Origin: Oscillatoria sp. FACHB-1407
GTDB taxonomy: Bacteria > Cyanobacteriota > Cyanobacteriia > Elainellales > Elainellaceae
DNA length: 64,000 bases
Reading direction: 5' to 3'
Assembly (NCBI RefSeq): GCF_014697545.1
Contig: NZ_JACJSA010000001.1
Coordinates: forward strand, 372,001 to 436,000
Part shown: piece by piece, positions 54,301 to 62,904 of the stretch
Position numbering within the stretch: position 1 is the first letter of the stretch
Layout: each line of letters opens with the position of its first letter
Program-made: the position numbers and the translations under genes
Notes under the pieces: model-generated
The model's input: the letters and a program-made list of their open reading frames with translations, nothing else
The model's database searches: none
Told to the model about the DNA's origin: nothing

Positions 54301-54487
54301 CCGATAAAACGGTTGCAGCAAATCCTGCTCCGCGCCCACCATACCAGGTGCTAAAGGTGACAGCCAGGAAAAATAACGGTAATACGGTAGGAGCTAACAG
54401 CGATTGCAATAGCAGCGTTAGCACAAGTGCCAGGGCAACCGATCCGACAGCTACCCCGTAACGTAGTAGTCGAACGGGTCTGAGCAT
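51371..54487 (-). CDS. Hybrid PAS-rich sensor histidine kinase with degenerate receiver
   Basis: 1038 residues. Order: membrane domain of the DUF4118/KdpD type (about 8-115, with AVTFSTWYGGRGAGFAATVL), four PAS domains (about 125-245, 255-375, 385-505, 507-630), dimerisation/phospho-acceptor helix with His663 in VLSHELRTPLNP, and an ATPase domain with N box NLLSNAVKFTP, DTGKGIS and GLGLGLAIARHLVELHGG. The last ~125 residues fold like a receiver, but the acceptor position is Thr968 (PDVLVSTLEAL; Asp expected), and the acidic pair near the start is replaced (LLVGTADD). It cannot be phosphorylated in the normal way. Input signal unknown. Transcribed divergently from the bilin-GAF kinase. Confidence 0.9.
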   Translation of the reverse strand: MLRPVRLLRYGVAVGSVALALVLTLLLQSLLAPTVLPLFFLAVTFSTWYGGRGAGFAATVLSVLVTRYFLLPPLYTFLPIHSAAIAELIIFSLTTLLISRLEVDLRLVHHRNRRHLIDLEKTEAALRESDARFHAAAESSFDAIYILRSVRNRVGEIVDFQFVDLNEHGAKLISRTKAEVVGKNLCELLPINLSQGFFEKYKQVVEMGIPLVEEFPSHTMPGVAASWLHHQVVPLGDGIAITTRDISERKQAEEALKASEALYRTLAEAMPQLVWTQNAEGKVDYANQQWQQALGVTLTEVDREGWEHLVHPDDLPHLQAKEATSMRDSDVREAEFRYRMADGSYRWFLGRCVPVKGDRGQVVKWVGTSTDIDDLKRYEQELARRKQRFKTLADNSPDIIARMDHNFRHVYINAAITRATGLPPEAFIGKTNADLNMPIYLRNLWQERMQQVFVTGQPCSYEFEFPAPDGTRYYFARLVPEFAPNGMVESILCITSDFTEVKQVERSLRDSEIRFRRVMESNMIGMGFWTIAGAISDANDALLRLLGYTREQFLAEQPGWRVLTPSEYAELDERALAEIRETGVCPPFEKEFFRRDGSRVPVLCGGATFQDTIESGVFFVLDLSDRRQAEMERDRLMQLERAARTEAEAANRIKDEFLMVLSHELRTPLNPILGWTKLLRTRHLPSEMVDQALETIDRNARQQAQLIEDLLDVSRILQGKLTMNCCPVHLVEVIEGAIATVWLSAQAKSIAIETQLDVTVPAVLGNQERLQQVMWNLLSNAVKFTPERGRVQVRLETIEPESVDENSTASNLHSPTATYAQITVRDTGKGISSDFLPYVFDYFRQADGTSTRSVGGLGLGLAIARHLVELHGGTIEVASEGIGKGAVFTVRLPVHPDEPDSPVDALQHTTPEAMLQAKQVLLVGTADDTQALIAATLQQAGATVTVVTSTEAVLQELARSQPDVLVSTLEALRDNDDELMHRLRLWTQAFGEAIPVVALASDPNEGDSQEILTSGIQRILSGAIEPDELVEAIARLML

Positions 54488-54811
54488 GTAACCGTTTATA
54501 AATTTTCTTATTAAAGTTAAATTTAATCGGAATCACCCATTAATCTAGAGTGGACACGTCAGTTTCTACACCTCTCTCTAGACCGAAATATTAATTATCT
54601 TTATTGGCTGTAAAAAAATGACTTTGGTATTTGTTAAGCAGGACGTGTAGCGTTAATTGGACATCTGTCGAAAATGTGCAAAGTAGTCTTGCACTGATTC
54701 AATTTCAATTATTTCTTCTGTACATATTATTAATTTCTTTAGCCACTTTGTAGATTACTGCTCTTTGTAGTGAATACTACAAATACTCGTGTCATCTACG
54801 TTGCGCTACTT
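54488..54811. promoter_or_regulatory. Divergent region between the two sensor kinases
   Basis: AT-rich. GTAGTGAATACTAC (54767-54780) is a palindrome of the form GTA-N8-TAC with GTAGT/ACTAC arms, 31 nt before the preferred start ATG; no -10 box lies at the NtcA distance, so it may be an operator for another protein. No RNA gene is seen. Confidence 0.35.
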
Positions 54812-57800
54812 ATGTCTTCCCATCAAGCTTGTTTAGAACAGGTTTTGGAACAGATCACTTATTTCTCTCAGCAGATTCAACTCGCTTCTGATCTTGACGC
54901 CGTATTAGATGTCACAGTCACAGGAGCTAGAGAGCTTTTGAAGAGCGATCGCATCCTGATCTACCGCTTGTTACCCGATGGAGACGGAGTAGTAACTGCT
55001 GAGTCCATCAGCCATCCATCATTCTCCTTGCGAGGGCAATTAATCTACGACCCCTGTTTTCAGACGACATGGAATCAACGCTATCAACAGGGAGAGATTA
55101 CCGCGATCGCCGATCGAGAAACAGCCCATCTTGCCCCCTGCTATTACGAGCTACTTCTGCGGCTTCAGGTACACGCCAATCTGGTTGTGCCGATTTTGCT
55201 GCAATCAGGCGATCGCCAACACCCTCCCATGCTCTGGGGGTTGCTCATCGCCCATCAATGCCAAGCCCCGCGCTACTGGCAACCCCTTGATCTTCAGATC
55301 TTGCGCCATCTCGCCATGCAACTGGGGTGCAAGCTAAAAACGCTGACAACTAATCGCCCTGAGCAAGACTTGCAGCGATCGCTACAAGCATTGCACCACA
55401 GTCGGGTCATGATTTCGCTCTACACGATGGATGGGGTGCCATTATTGCAAAACCTGGCGGCTTTGCGCTGTTTTGGGGATAGCTCACAAGCCCAACCCCA
55501 ACAGAGCCATTCCTTTTTGAGCCGTTTTGTTGACCCCACCGTAGGTCAGCAGGTAATGCACGAACTTGAACGAAGAGAGCGGTTCGACATCAAAACAGAA
55601 GTCTTAACACGGGCAGGGGTGCGCTGGCACAGGGTAGATGGGCAGTGTGTCAAAGACCCCATTACGGGCGCATCTCTCATCTTGATCAACGAAGACGACA
55701 TTACTGACCAACAGGTGGCACTGAGCGATCGCCTGCAAGCTGAGGCACAACTGGAGGCACAACAAGCATTTCTGCATCAAATTATCGATACGGTTCCCAG
55801 TTCCATCTTTGTTAAAGACTGGGAGGGGCGGTGTCTGGTGGTAAACCAGGCAAGTGCCAGCATTCACGGCAGTACTATCGAAGCCATGCTGGGTAAACGA
55901 GAAGTGGACTTTAACCCCAACTTCAAGGGGGAACAGCTAGAGCAGTTTTTAGCCGCTAATCGAGTCACGATGGCAAACCGTCAGACTCAACAGCAAATTC
56001 AGCAGATTACGACAGCGAGCGGCGAGGTGCGCTGGTATCAAACCGTAGTGCGTCCCTGGATTGACTCCAGTGGCTATGTTCAAGGGGTAATTGGCAACTC
56101 CGTTGACATCACCGAACTGAAACAGATCGAAGCGGCACTCCAACAAAAATCGGAGCGACTCGCAACCATCATCACGGTGCAACAAGACATCGCCCTTAAA
56201 CATCCCAATCTGGATGCAGTCATGGCGTTGATTGTGGAACACGCGCAGAAGTTAACCCACGCTAACGGCTCTGTAATCGAATTTGTCGAAGCAGACAAGT
56301 TAATTTGTCGGGCAGCCAGTGGCACAGCATCCTCCTATCTGGGCTTTCGGTTCGAGGCTGCTAACAGCCTATCGGGACACTGTATCGCAACAGGCAAAGC
56401 TCTATTGTGCGACGATGTGGAAACAGATCCACGGGTTAATTTAGCGGCTTGCCGTCAAATGCAGGTGCGATCGATGGTCGCGCTTCCCCTGGTGGCTTCG
56501 GGGGGGTGTGTTGGTGTGCTCAAGGTCTTTTCTCAAACCCCTGCGGCGTTCACAAATCAGGATATTCAAACGCTGCAATTGATGGCGGGGTTTCTCACCG
56601 CTTCGATTCAACTGGCGACTGAGTTTGAGTCCAAAAATGCCCTCCTCAATGCCCTCCAGGAAAGTGAAGATCGATACCGCTCGGTTGTTACGGTCATGTC
56701 AGAGGGGGTCGTGCTTCAACAAGCCGATGGGCTAATCACCGCCTGCAACAGCAGTGCAGAAAAAATCTTAGGGCTGACTCAAGCCCAAATGATGGGACGC
56801 AATTCCATTGACTCGCGCTGGCAAACCATTGATGAGGATGGCTCTCCCCTTCCCGGTGACATGCATCCCGCTATGGTGACCCTGCGAACCGGAGAACCCC
56901 AATCTAATGTTGTTATGGGGGTTCATAAACCCGATGGCAATCTTACCTGGATTTCTGTCAACTCTCAACCACTGATCCATTCCGGTGAGTCTCGTCCTTA
57001 CGCTGTGGTGACGTCTTTTGTGGATATCACAGCGCAAAAGCAAGCTGAAGTCAACCTGCGCCACCAGGCAGAGCGAGAGCAGATGATTTCAGCGATCGCC
57101 CAACACATTCGTGAATCCCTCGATCTCAACGCCATTCTCAATACCACCGTCACAGAGGTACGTCACTTTCTACAGTGCGATCGCGTCATCATCTACCGCT
57201 TTAACCCTGACTGGAGCGGAGTTGTTGTGACGGAATCCGTTGCTCCTGCCTGGAGTTCTATTCTCAATCTGGAAATTTGTGATACGTACTTCGTTGAAAA
57301 TCATACAAAGGCATATGCCATCGGAGCCATTCAAGCCAGGGATGACATTTACAGTTCAGGGCTGAGTCAGTGCCACATCGAGTTGTTAGAAACACTCCAG
57401 GTGAGAGCCAAACTGGTTGTTCCCATCTGGCAGGGCGATACGCTGTGGGGGTTGTTGATAGCTCATCAGTGTAGTGCTCCTCGTCACTGGCAACCACTAG
57501 AACGGGAATTACTCCTACAGTTGGCAACTCAGTTGGCGATCGCCATCCAACAATCTGAGCTATATCGCCAGGTGCAGCATTTAAACACCCATTTAGAACT
57601 GCAAGTGCAGGAACGAACCCTGCAACTGCGACAGGCATTAGCTTTTGAGGCTCTATTGAAGCGTATTACTGACAAGGTGCGTGACAGCCTGGACGAGCAA
57701 GCAATTTTGCGGTCTGCCGTGCAGGAATTGGGACAGGGATTAAACACGATCTGCTGTGACACAGGCATCTATAGTGCCGATCAAACCCTATCTACAATCG

Positions 57801-58903
57801 TCTACGAATTCAGCAACATCTCATCCTCAGCGCAGGGCAAAACCTTTGCGATCGCCAACGCCTCTCACAGCGAAGTCTATCAATATTTGCTGCAAGGACA
57901 GGTCTGCCAGTTCTGCGATATGGCTCCGAATCCGCTCCGATCCGAACAGCAAAAGCTATCGGTGCTGGCTTGTCCGCTGATGGATGATCAGGGTGTGTTG
58001 GGCGACCTCTGGCTGTTTAAGGCGTCCGAGTCAGGCTTTGACGACCAGGAGGTGCGATTGGTGCAACAGGTCGCAAACCAATGTGCGATCGCCCTGCGTC
58101 AGTCGCGGCTCTATCGCGCTGCTCAAAATCAAATTGAGGAGTTAGCCCGCTTAAACCAACTCAAAGACGACTTTCTGAGCACGGTGTCTCATGAACTCCG
58201 AACACCCATGTCCAGCATGAAAATGGCGATTCAAATGCTGGAAATTTGTCTGCGTCCCTTCGATGTTTTTGAGTCAGATACCAACCCTATCAATCGCTAT
58301 TTCCAGATTTTGCAGACGGAATGTCAGCGAGAAATTACCCTGATCAACGATCTGCTTGATCTGACTCGTATTGACTCCGGTTCAGACCCGTTAAACCTAT
58401 CGCCAATCCATCTCCAGTTTTGGGTTATGCATGTGTCAGAACCCTTCTTCCAACGCACCTATCATCAGGAACAACGCCTGGAGATGCTCATTCCTGACGA
58501 CTTGCCTCCATTTACCACCGATCTGCTCTACCTGGAACGAGCCCTCACCGAACTGCTCCACAACGCTTTTAAGTACACTCCACCGGGCGAAACGATCACT
58601 GTCTCCGCCCGTCTAGCCGAAGACCAATCCACAACAAACCGTTTGACAGCCGACAACACCAATCACTTTCTCTTCATTGAGGTCAGCAACTCCGGGGTCG
58701 AAATCCCCGAAATCGAGCGCGATCGCATTTTTGATAAGTTCTATCGCATTCCTAACAACGACCCCTGGAAGCATGGTGGCACCGGGTTGGGGCTATCCCT
58801 GGTGAAGAAGCTCGTGCAGCGACTGGGCGGCACGATTTGGGTCGAGAGTGGCGACAACCTCACCCGCTTCATCATGCAGTTCCCGCTCGAACCATCCCTG
58901 TAA
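54812..58903 (+). CDS. Multi-GAF/PAS sensor histidine kinase with two cyanobacteriochrome-type GAF domains
   Basis: 1363 residues from ATG 54812 (a GTG at 54770 is in frame). Order: GAF1 (about 20-175), PAS-like region, PAS (around 325-450), GAF (about 470-610), PAS (about 620-745), GAF2 (about 770-930), coiled linker, GAF (about 960-1100), phospho-acceptor His1127 in [11 protein letters not shown], and ATPase domain with [21 protein letters not shown]1 has the Asp-x-Cys-Phe motif DPCF (Cys82) and Cys110-Tyr in [11 protein letters not shown]2 has the canonical bilin attachment pair Cys854-His855 in [20 protein letters not shown], with DTYF (824-827) where Asp-x-Cys-Phe would be. No membrane segment. 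A light-sensing soluble kinase is likely; colour tuning cannot be read from sequence. No response regulator adjoins it. Confidence 0.88.
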   Translation: MSSHQACLEQVLEQITYFSQQIQLASDLDAVLDVTVTGARELLKSDRILIYRLLPDGDGVVTAESISHPSFSLRGQLIYDPCFQTTWNQRYQQGEITAIADRETAHLAPCYYELLLRLQVHANLVVPILLQSGDRQHPPMLWGLLIAHQCQAPRYWQPLDLQILRHLAMQLGCKLKTLTTNRPEQDLQRSLQALHHSRVMISLYTMDGVPLLQNLAALRCFGDSSQAQPQQSHSFLSRFVDPTVGQQVMHELERRERFDIKTEVLTRAGVRWHRVDGQCVKDPITGASLILINEDDITDQQVALSDRLQAEAQLEAQQAFLHQIIDTVPSSIFVKDWEGRCLVVNQASASIHGSTIEAMLGKREVDFNPNFKGEQLEQFLAANRVTMANRQTQQQIQQITTASGEVRWYQTVVRPWIDSSGYVQGVIGNSVDITELKQIEAALQQKSERLATIITVQQDIALKHPNLDAVMALIVEHAQKLTHANGSVIEFVEADKLICRAASGTASSYLGFRFEAANSLSGHCIATGKALLCDDVETDPRVNLAACRQMQVRSMVALPLVASGGCVGVLKVFSQTPAAFTNQDIQTLQLMAGFLTASIQLATEFESKNALLNALQESEDRYRSVVTVMSEGVVLQQADGLITACNSSAEKILGLTQAQMMGRNSIDSRWQTIDEDGSPLPGDMHPAMVTLRTGEPQSNVVMGVHKPDGNLTWISVNSQPLIHSGESRPYAVVTSFVDITAQKQAEVNLRHQAEREQMISAIAQHIRESLDLNAILNTTVTEVRHFLQCDRVIIYRFNPDWSGVVVTESVAPAWSSILNLEICDTYFVENHTKAYAIGAIQARDDIYSSGLSQCHIELLETLQVRAKLVVPIWQGDTLWGLLIAHQCSAPRHWQPLERELLLQLATQLAIAIQQSELYRQVQHLNTHLELQVQERTLQLRQALAFEALLKRITDKVRDSLDEQAILRSAVQELGQGLNTICCDTGIYSADQTLSTIVYEFSNISSSAQGKTFAIANASHSEVYQYLLQGQVCQFCDMAPNPLRSEQQKLSVLACPLMDDQGVLGDLWLFKASESGFDDQEVRLVQQVANQCAIALRQSRLYRAAQNQIEELARLNQLKDDFLSTVSHELRTPMSSMKMAIQMLEICLRPFDVFESDTNPINRYFQILQTECQREITLINDLLDLTRIDSGSDPLNLSPIHLQFWVMHVSEPFFQRTYHQEQRLEMLIPDDLPPFTTDLLYLERALTELLHNAFKYTPPGETITVSARLAEDQSTTNRLTADNTNHFLFIEVSNSGVEIPEIERDRIFDKFYRIPNNDPWKHGGTGLGLSLVKKLVQRLGGTIWVESGDNLTRFIMQFPLEPSL

Positions 58904-58910
58904 TCTGTAG

Positions 58911-59117
58911 CCTGTGCTGGGTTTGATCCTCCCTAGCCCTCCTTAGAAAGGCTAGCGTGTACACAGAAGTTTCCTCAGCCCCCTAAATCCCCCAATTCTG
59001 GGGGACTTTCTTAGCCTGTGCTGGGTTTGATCCTCCCTAGCCGTCCTTAAAAAGGCTACCGTGTACACAGAAGTTCCCTTAGCCCCCTAAATCCCCCAAT
59101 TCTGGGGGACTTTGAGC
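58911..59117. repeat. 104-bp tandem duplication
   Basis: Two adjacent copies beginning CCTGTGCTGGGTTTGATCCT at 58911 and 59015, with few differences, each carrying GGCTA(G/C)CGTGTACACAG and CCCCCAATTCTGGGGGAC. They are duplications of a MITE end plus a G/C-tract repeat, directly after the bilin-GAF kinase gene. Confidence 0.8.
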
Positions 59118-59210
59118 GGTATGAGGCGGATCGGAAGTCCCCCAATTTTGGGGGGTTGGGGGGCAAATGCAGGGTTTTGAGGTTGATACAGGAGATGTAT
59201 GTACACCGAG
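59053..59210. mobile_element. Shortened MITE-like copy C
   Basis: Left end GGCTACCGTGTACACAG, right end GTATGTACACCGAG (reverse complement CTCGGTGTACATAC). The interior is the G/C-tract palindrome GTCCCCCAATTTTGGGG and GGCAAATGCAGGGTTTTGAG, which recurs at 62784-62876. It overlaps the second unit of the tandem duplication. Confidence 0.55.
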
Positions 59211-59284
59211 GGAACCGGAGTTCAAGTCCCCCTTCTTAAGGGGATTTAAGGGGATTGTGCAGACTGACGCACGACTCTCTGCAA

Positions 59285-59452
59285 CTCGTTCACGAGTATC
59301 CAGGACTCTCGCACGAGTATTAAACACTCTCGCACGAGTATCAAACACTCTCGCATGAATATCCAGAACTCTCGCACGAGTATTAAACACTCTCGCATGA
59401 GTATCAAACACTCTCTCACGAGTATCCAGGACTCTCACACGAGTATCCAACA
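59285..59452. repeat. 21-bp tandem array with palindromic core
   Basis: Eight consecutive 21-bp units of the type CTCTCGCACGAGTATCAAACA; most keep the core CTCG-CA-CGAG, a small inverted repeat. Decayed units continue to about 59500. The period is a multiple of three, so an opposite-strand frame reads a heptapeptide repeat, but nothing else supports coding. The rest of the gene-free stretch 58904-59680 is repeat DNA. Confidence 0.85.
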
Positions 59453-59680
59453 CTCATCCAAGAACGATCGCCTCTCATCCATGAGTCATCGATCCTCTCG
59501 CTTGAGCATCTGAGTCAGATTCCCGGAGTCTTGAGAATTCCAGGGATCGGATACCAACTCCCCAAAGCAGAACCACAGATAGGGTAGGGGTGGTTCGTGA
59601 ACCACCCTGACAAACGATCCAAACCCTTGCACTTACTAAAACCTTTGCCAAAATAGAAATGCCCCCAACACGTCTCGCCC

Positions 59681-62569
59681 ATGACCCCCGACGACTTACT
59701 CGCCCTGATCGATCGCGCCGCTGACGAAGGGTGGACAGAACTTGACCTCTCAGGCAACGGGTTGACGGAATTGCCAGGGGCGATCGCCAAGTTGACCCAA
59801 CTAGAAAAGCTGATCTTGGGGAAGGTAGAAAAATGGGAATGGGTAGATAATAAACCCGTCCCAACATTGGTGACGAATGAACTCAAAGCATTGCCGGATG
59901 AACTGGCAGCATTAGAAAAGTTGCGATCGTTGGACATCAGTGGCAATCCGTTAGAGGTTGTCCCAGAGGTGGTGCTAAAGCTTCAACAGTTAACGTCTCT
60001 AAGGTTAGTTAGCACGAGCTTGTCAGACATTAGCGCGATCGAAGCCTTGACCAATCTGACGCAGCTTTACCTCGATAACAACCAAATCAGCGACCTCAAG
60101 CCGATCGAAGCCTTGACCAATCTGACGCTGCTTTACCTCTCTAACAACCAAATCAGCGACCTCAAGCCGATCGAAGCCTTGACCAATCTGACGCTGCTTT
60201 ACCTCTATAACAACCAAATCAGCGACCTCAAGCCGATCGAAGCCTTGACCAATCTGACGCAGCTTTCCCTCTATAACAACCAAATCAGCGACCTCAAGCC
60301 GATCGAAGCCTTGACCAATCTGACGCTGCTTTACCTCTCTAACAACCAAATCAGCGACCTCAAGCCGATCGAAGCCTTGACCAATCTGACGCTGCTTGAT
60401 CTTGAGAATAATCGGATTACTGAAATTCCGGTAGCAATTGCCCAACTCAACCAGTTAGATAAACTCGATCTACGGGGTAATCCGATCAGCATTCCCCCTG
60501 ATATTCTTGCGCCCAAACCTGGTGAGACCCGTCCTGATGCTCGCCCCATTCTCGACTACTATTTCCGCACCCAAGACCCCAACCAGACCACTCATCTCTA
60601 CGAAGCCAAAATCTTGATTGTGGGCGAAGGCGGGTCAGGAAAAACCAGTCTTGCTCGCAAACTGCTTGACCCCGATTACAAGCTGCCCTCTGAAACAGAA
60701 GATACCTCCACCCAAGGAATTGATATTCTCCGTTGGGAGTTCACAGGGCGCAACCAGCAACACTATCAAGTCAACCTGTGGGATTTTGGCGGACAGGAGA
60801 TCTATCACCAAACCCACCAGTTCTTTCTCACCGAACGCTCTCTCTATTTGCTCGTAGCCGATAGCCGCAAAGAAGATACAGATCACTACTTTTGGCTAAA
60901 CATTATCCGCCTACTCAGCAACGACAGTCCGGTGCTCTTGATCCAGAACGAAAAACAAAATCGCACCTGCAACTTAAACCTGCGTGAACTCCGGGCTGAA
61001 TTTGAGAGCCTCAGACCACCGCTAAGCACCAACCTGGCTGACAATCGTGGACTCTCCGAAGTACAAACCGCCATTCAACATAACCTGGAAGACCTGCTTC
61101 CCAACGGTATTCCCTTTCCCAACTCCTGGCTCAATGTTCGCTATGCCCTTGAAAACGATGGGCGCAACTATATTGATTTCGCCGACTATAGAGATATCTG
61201 CCACTATCACGGCATTACCCGCCACGAGGAAATGTGTGACTTGAGCCATTTCCTCCATAGCCTTGGCATCTGTCTACATTTCCAAAAAGACCCGGTTCTA
61301 CGCCATCGTCTTATTCTCAAGCCCAATTGGGGCACAACAGCGGTCTATAAAATTCTCGACAATCCCAAGGTCAAACAACAACTGGGACAGTTTTGCAACG
61401 ACGATCTAAACAACATCTGGCAATCTCATCAGTATGCCGATATGCGCTATGAGCTACTGCAATTGATGAAGGAGTTCAAAGTCTGCTACGAGATTCCACG
61501 ACGGCAAGGCAACTACATTGCCCCCCATCTGCTCTCACCTACTCCACCTGACTACATCTGGGATAACAGCCAAAATCTGATTTTGCGCTATCGCTATCAA
61601 GGCTTTATGCCCAAAGGCATTCTCACTCGCTTTATTGTTGAAATGCACGAGTTGATTGAAAACGTTTCCGATCCAGACCAGGCTCTAGTCTGGAGACACG
61701 GCGTTGTGCTCAATCAGGGACGTGCTCGTGCTGAAGTAATTGAACGCTCCCACGATCGCGAAATTCGTATCCGATTAAGCGGCAACAACCAGCGAGACTT
61801 GCTCGTGACGCTCAACTACGAATTTGAGAAAATTCACAAGAGCTTTGATGAGAGGTTAAACTATGACACGCTCATTCCCTGCAACTGCGCCACCTGCAAA
61901 CTGAGATCTGAACCTTACACCTACACCCTTGATCGACTGAAGCAATTTATTGATCAACGTCGTCCGACGATCCAATGCTATGAAAGCTCTGAAGATGTCA
62001 ATGTTCGCCGTCTATTGGATGACTCCATTGAACCGACTGTGGATCACCGACTGCGGGAGATGGGCGATCTCGAATTAGACAAGATGTCTCGATTTTTAGG
62101 AACGCAGGAGCTAGCTGAGCGATTCAATATCAACATCTATAACACCCAACATCAAGGAGATCACAAACCCATGACCGAGATTACCAATAACAACCAGGGC
62201 GCAAACATCGCCAACCTCGTCAACGAAGCTAAAGACAACGCTCAAGTCACCGCCTCCAACTTCACCCAGACCAGTGGTGTCTCCACCACCGACCTGCTGC
62301 AAATCATCAACACTCTGCGTCAAACCGTTGCCCAGTTGCCTCAAGAGACTCAAGCAGAGATCATTGTCGATCTGGAGGATGTCGAAGACGAGATCAAAAA
62401 ACCAGAGAATCAACGCAATCCGACCCGCCTGAAAAAGCGTTTAACTGCCCTGCTTGCCGCAGCTTCCGTCGCCGCCACCTCCGTTGCCGCAATGAATGAG
62501 TTCACTGGCAACGTCATCGATCTGGGTGACAAGTTAGGCATTGAGCTTCAACTTCCCGCTGCCCCTTAA
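59681..62569 (+). CDS. LRR-Roc-COR (Roco-type) GTPase with C-terminal extension
   Basis: 962 residues. N-terminal leucine-rich repeats (about 12-285), of which five are the almost identical 22-residue unit NNQISDLKPIEALTNLTLLY. Roc GTPase: P-loop GEGGSGKTS (315-323), threonine switch DTSTQGID, switch II LWDFGGQEIYHQTHQFF, and VLLIQNEKQNR where an Asn-Lys-x-Asp base-recognition motif would be. COR domain follows (about 480-800). The last ~130 residues (from about 831) contain SGVSTTDLLQIINTLRQTV and a hydrophobic AAASVAATSVAAM segment. Roco proteins dimerise through COR and act as nucleotide-controlled switches. No kinase domain is present. A second ATG at 62171 with AAGGAG could give a separate C-terminal product. 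Confidence 0.9.
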   Translation: MTPDDLLALIDRAADEGWTELDLSGNGLTELPGAIAKLTQLEKLILGKVEKWEWVDNKPVPTLVTNELKALPDELAALEKLRSLDISGNPLEVVPEVVLKLQQLTSLRLVSTSLSDISAIEALTNLTQLYLDNNQISDLKPIEALTNLTLLYLSNNQISDLKPIEALTNLTLLYLYNNQISDLKPIEALTNLTQLSLYNNQISDLKPIEALTNLTLLYLSNNQISDLKPIEALTNLTLLDLENNRITEIPVAIAQLNQLDKLDLRGNPISIPPDILAPKPGETRPDARPILDYYFRTQDPNQTTHLYEAKILIVGEGGSGKTSLARKLLDPDYKLPSETEDTSTQGIDILRWEFTGRNQQHYQVNLWDFGGQEIYHQTHQFFLTERSLYLLVADSRKEDTDHYFWLNIIRLLSNDSPVLLIQNEKQNRTCNLNLRELRAEFESLRPPLSTNLADNRGLSEVQTAIQHNLEDLLPNGIPFPNSWLNVRYALENDGRNYIDFADYRDICHYHGITRHEEMCDLSHFLHSLGICLHFQKDPVLRHRLILKPNWGTTAVYKILDNPKVKQQLGQFCNDDLNNIWQSHQYADMRYELLQLMKEFKVCYEIPRRQGNYIAPHLLSPTPPDYIWDNSQNLILRYRYQGFMPKGILTRFIVEMHELIENVSDPDQALVWRHGVVLNQGRARAEVIERSHDREIRIRLSGNNQRDLLVTLNYEFEKIHKSFDERLNYDTLIPCNCATCKLRSEPYTYTLDRLKQFIDQRRPTIQCYESSEDVNVRRLLDDSIEPTVDHRLREMGDLELDKMSRFLGTQELAERFNINIYNTQHQGDHKPMTEITNNNQGANIANLVNEAKDNAQVTASNFTQTSGVSTTDLLQIINTLRQTVAQLPQETQAEIIVDLEDVEDEIKKPENQRNPTRLKKRLTALLAAASVAATSVAAMNEFTGNVIDLGDKLGIELQLPAAP
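60041..60400 (+). repeat. 66-bp nearly identical tandem repeats inside the LRR region
   Basis: Units starting GAAGCCTTGACCAATCTGAC occur at 60041, 60107, 60173, 60239, 60305 and 60371 (the last partial). Differences between units are confined to a few bases coding the variable residues (CGATAA, CTCTAA, CTATAA and GCAGCTT/GCTGCTT). Near identity at synonymous sites implies recent expansion or homogenisation. Confidence 0.95.
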
Positions 62570-62617
62570 TGTGTTCCCACGATCTAGCCGCTCATCTTTG
62601 TGTAGTTCACATCCAAT

Positions 62618-62746
62618 AAAAATCTTGGTGGTTGAAACCGCTGCTACACAAACAAAACCGTTCTGCGTCGGTTCAACAAACCCTTATCTCCGGTAGTCCG
62701 CGACGGCGGACTTCGTCTCGATAGCCGCGAATTTATTCGCCAGGTG
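62618..62746. repeat. Hairpin-rich dispersed repeat, copy 2
   Basis: Same order of palindromes as the copy at 49866-49996: GTGGTTGAAACCGC, AACCGTTCTGCGTCGGTT, GTCCGCGACGGCGGAC and AGCCGCGAATTTATTCGCC. It begins the gene-free stretch between the Roco gene and the last gene. Confidence 0.75.
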
Positions 62747-62756
62747 TTTGATCCCC

Positions 62757-62876
62757 CCTTGCCCCCCTTAAAAAGGAGGGAACCGGATCGGAAGTCCCCC
62801 AATTTTGGGGGGTTGGGGGGTTGGGGGGCAAATGCAGGATTTTGGGGTTGATACAGGAGATGTGTGTACACGGTAG
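62757..62876. repeat. G/C-tract repeat and right end of the MITE family (copy D)
   Basis: CCCCCCTTGCCCCCCTT at the left, then GGATCGGAAGTCCCCCAATT, an expanded GGGGGGTTGGGGGGTT run, GGCAAATGCAGG and the end GTGTGTACACGGTAG. It matches the right half of copy C, with one extra GGGGGGTT unit. Confidence 0.65.
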
Positions 62877-62904
62877 ATTTGATATAACTCAACCAAATCA
62901 ACCC

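Noticed and set aside
59285-59452. CRISPR array
   Set aside because: Units are contiguous 21-bp repeats with no unique spacers, and no cas genes are near.
59079-59453. Opposite-strand frame of 124 codons with heptapeptide repeats over the 21-bp array
   Set aside because: The heptapeptide pattern follows from the 21-bp period; there is no ribosome site, and the frame runs into G/C-tract repeat DNA.
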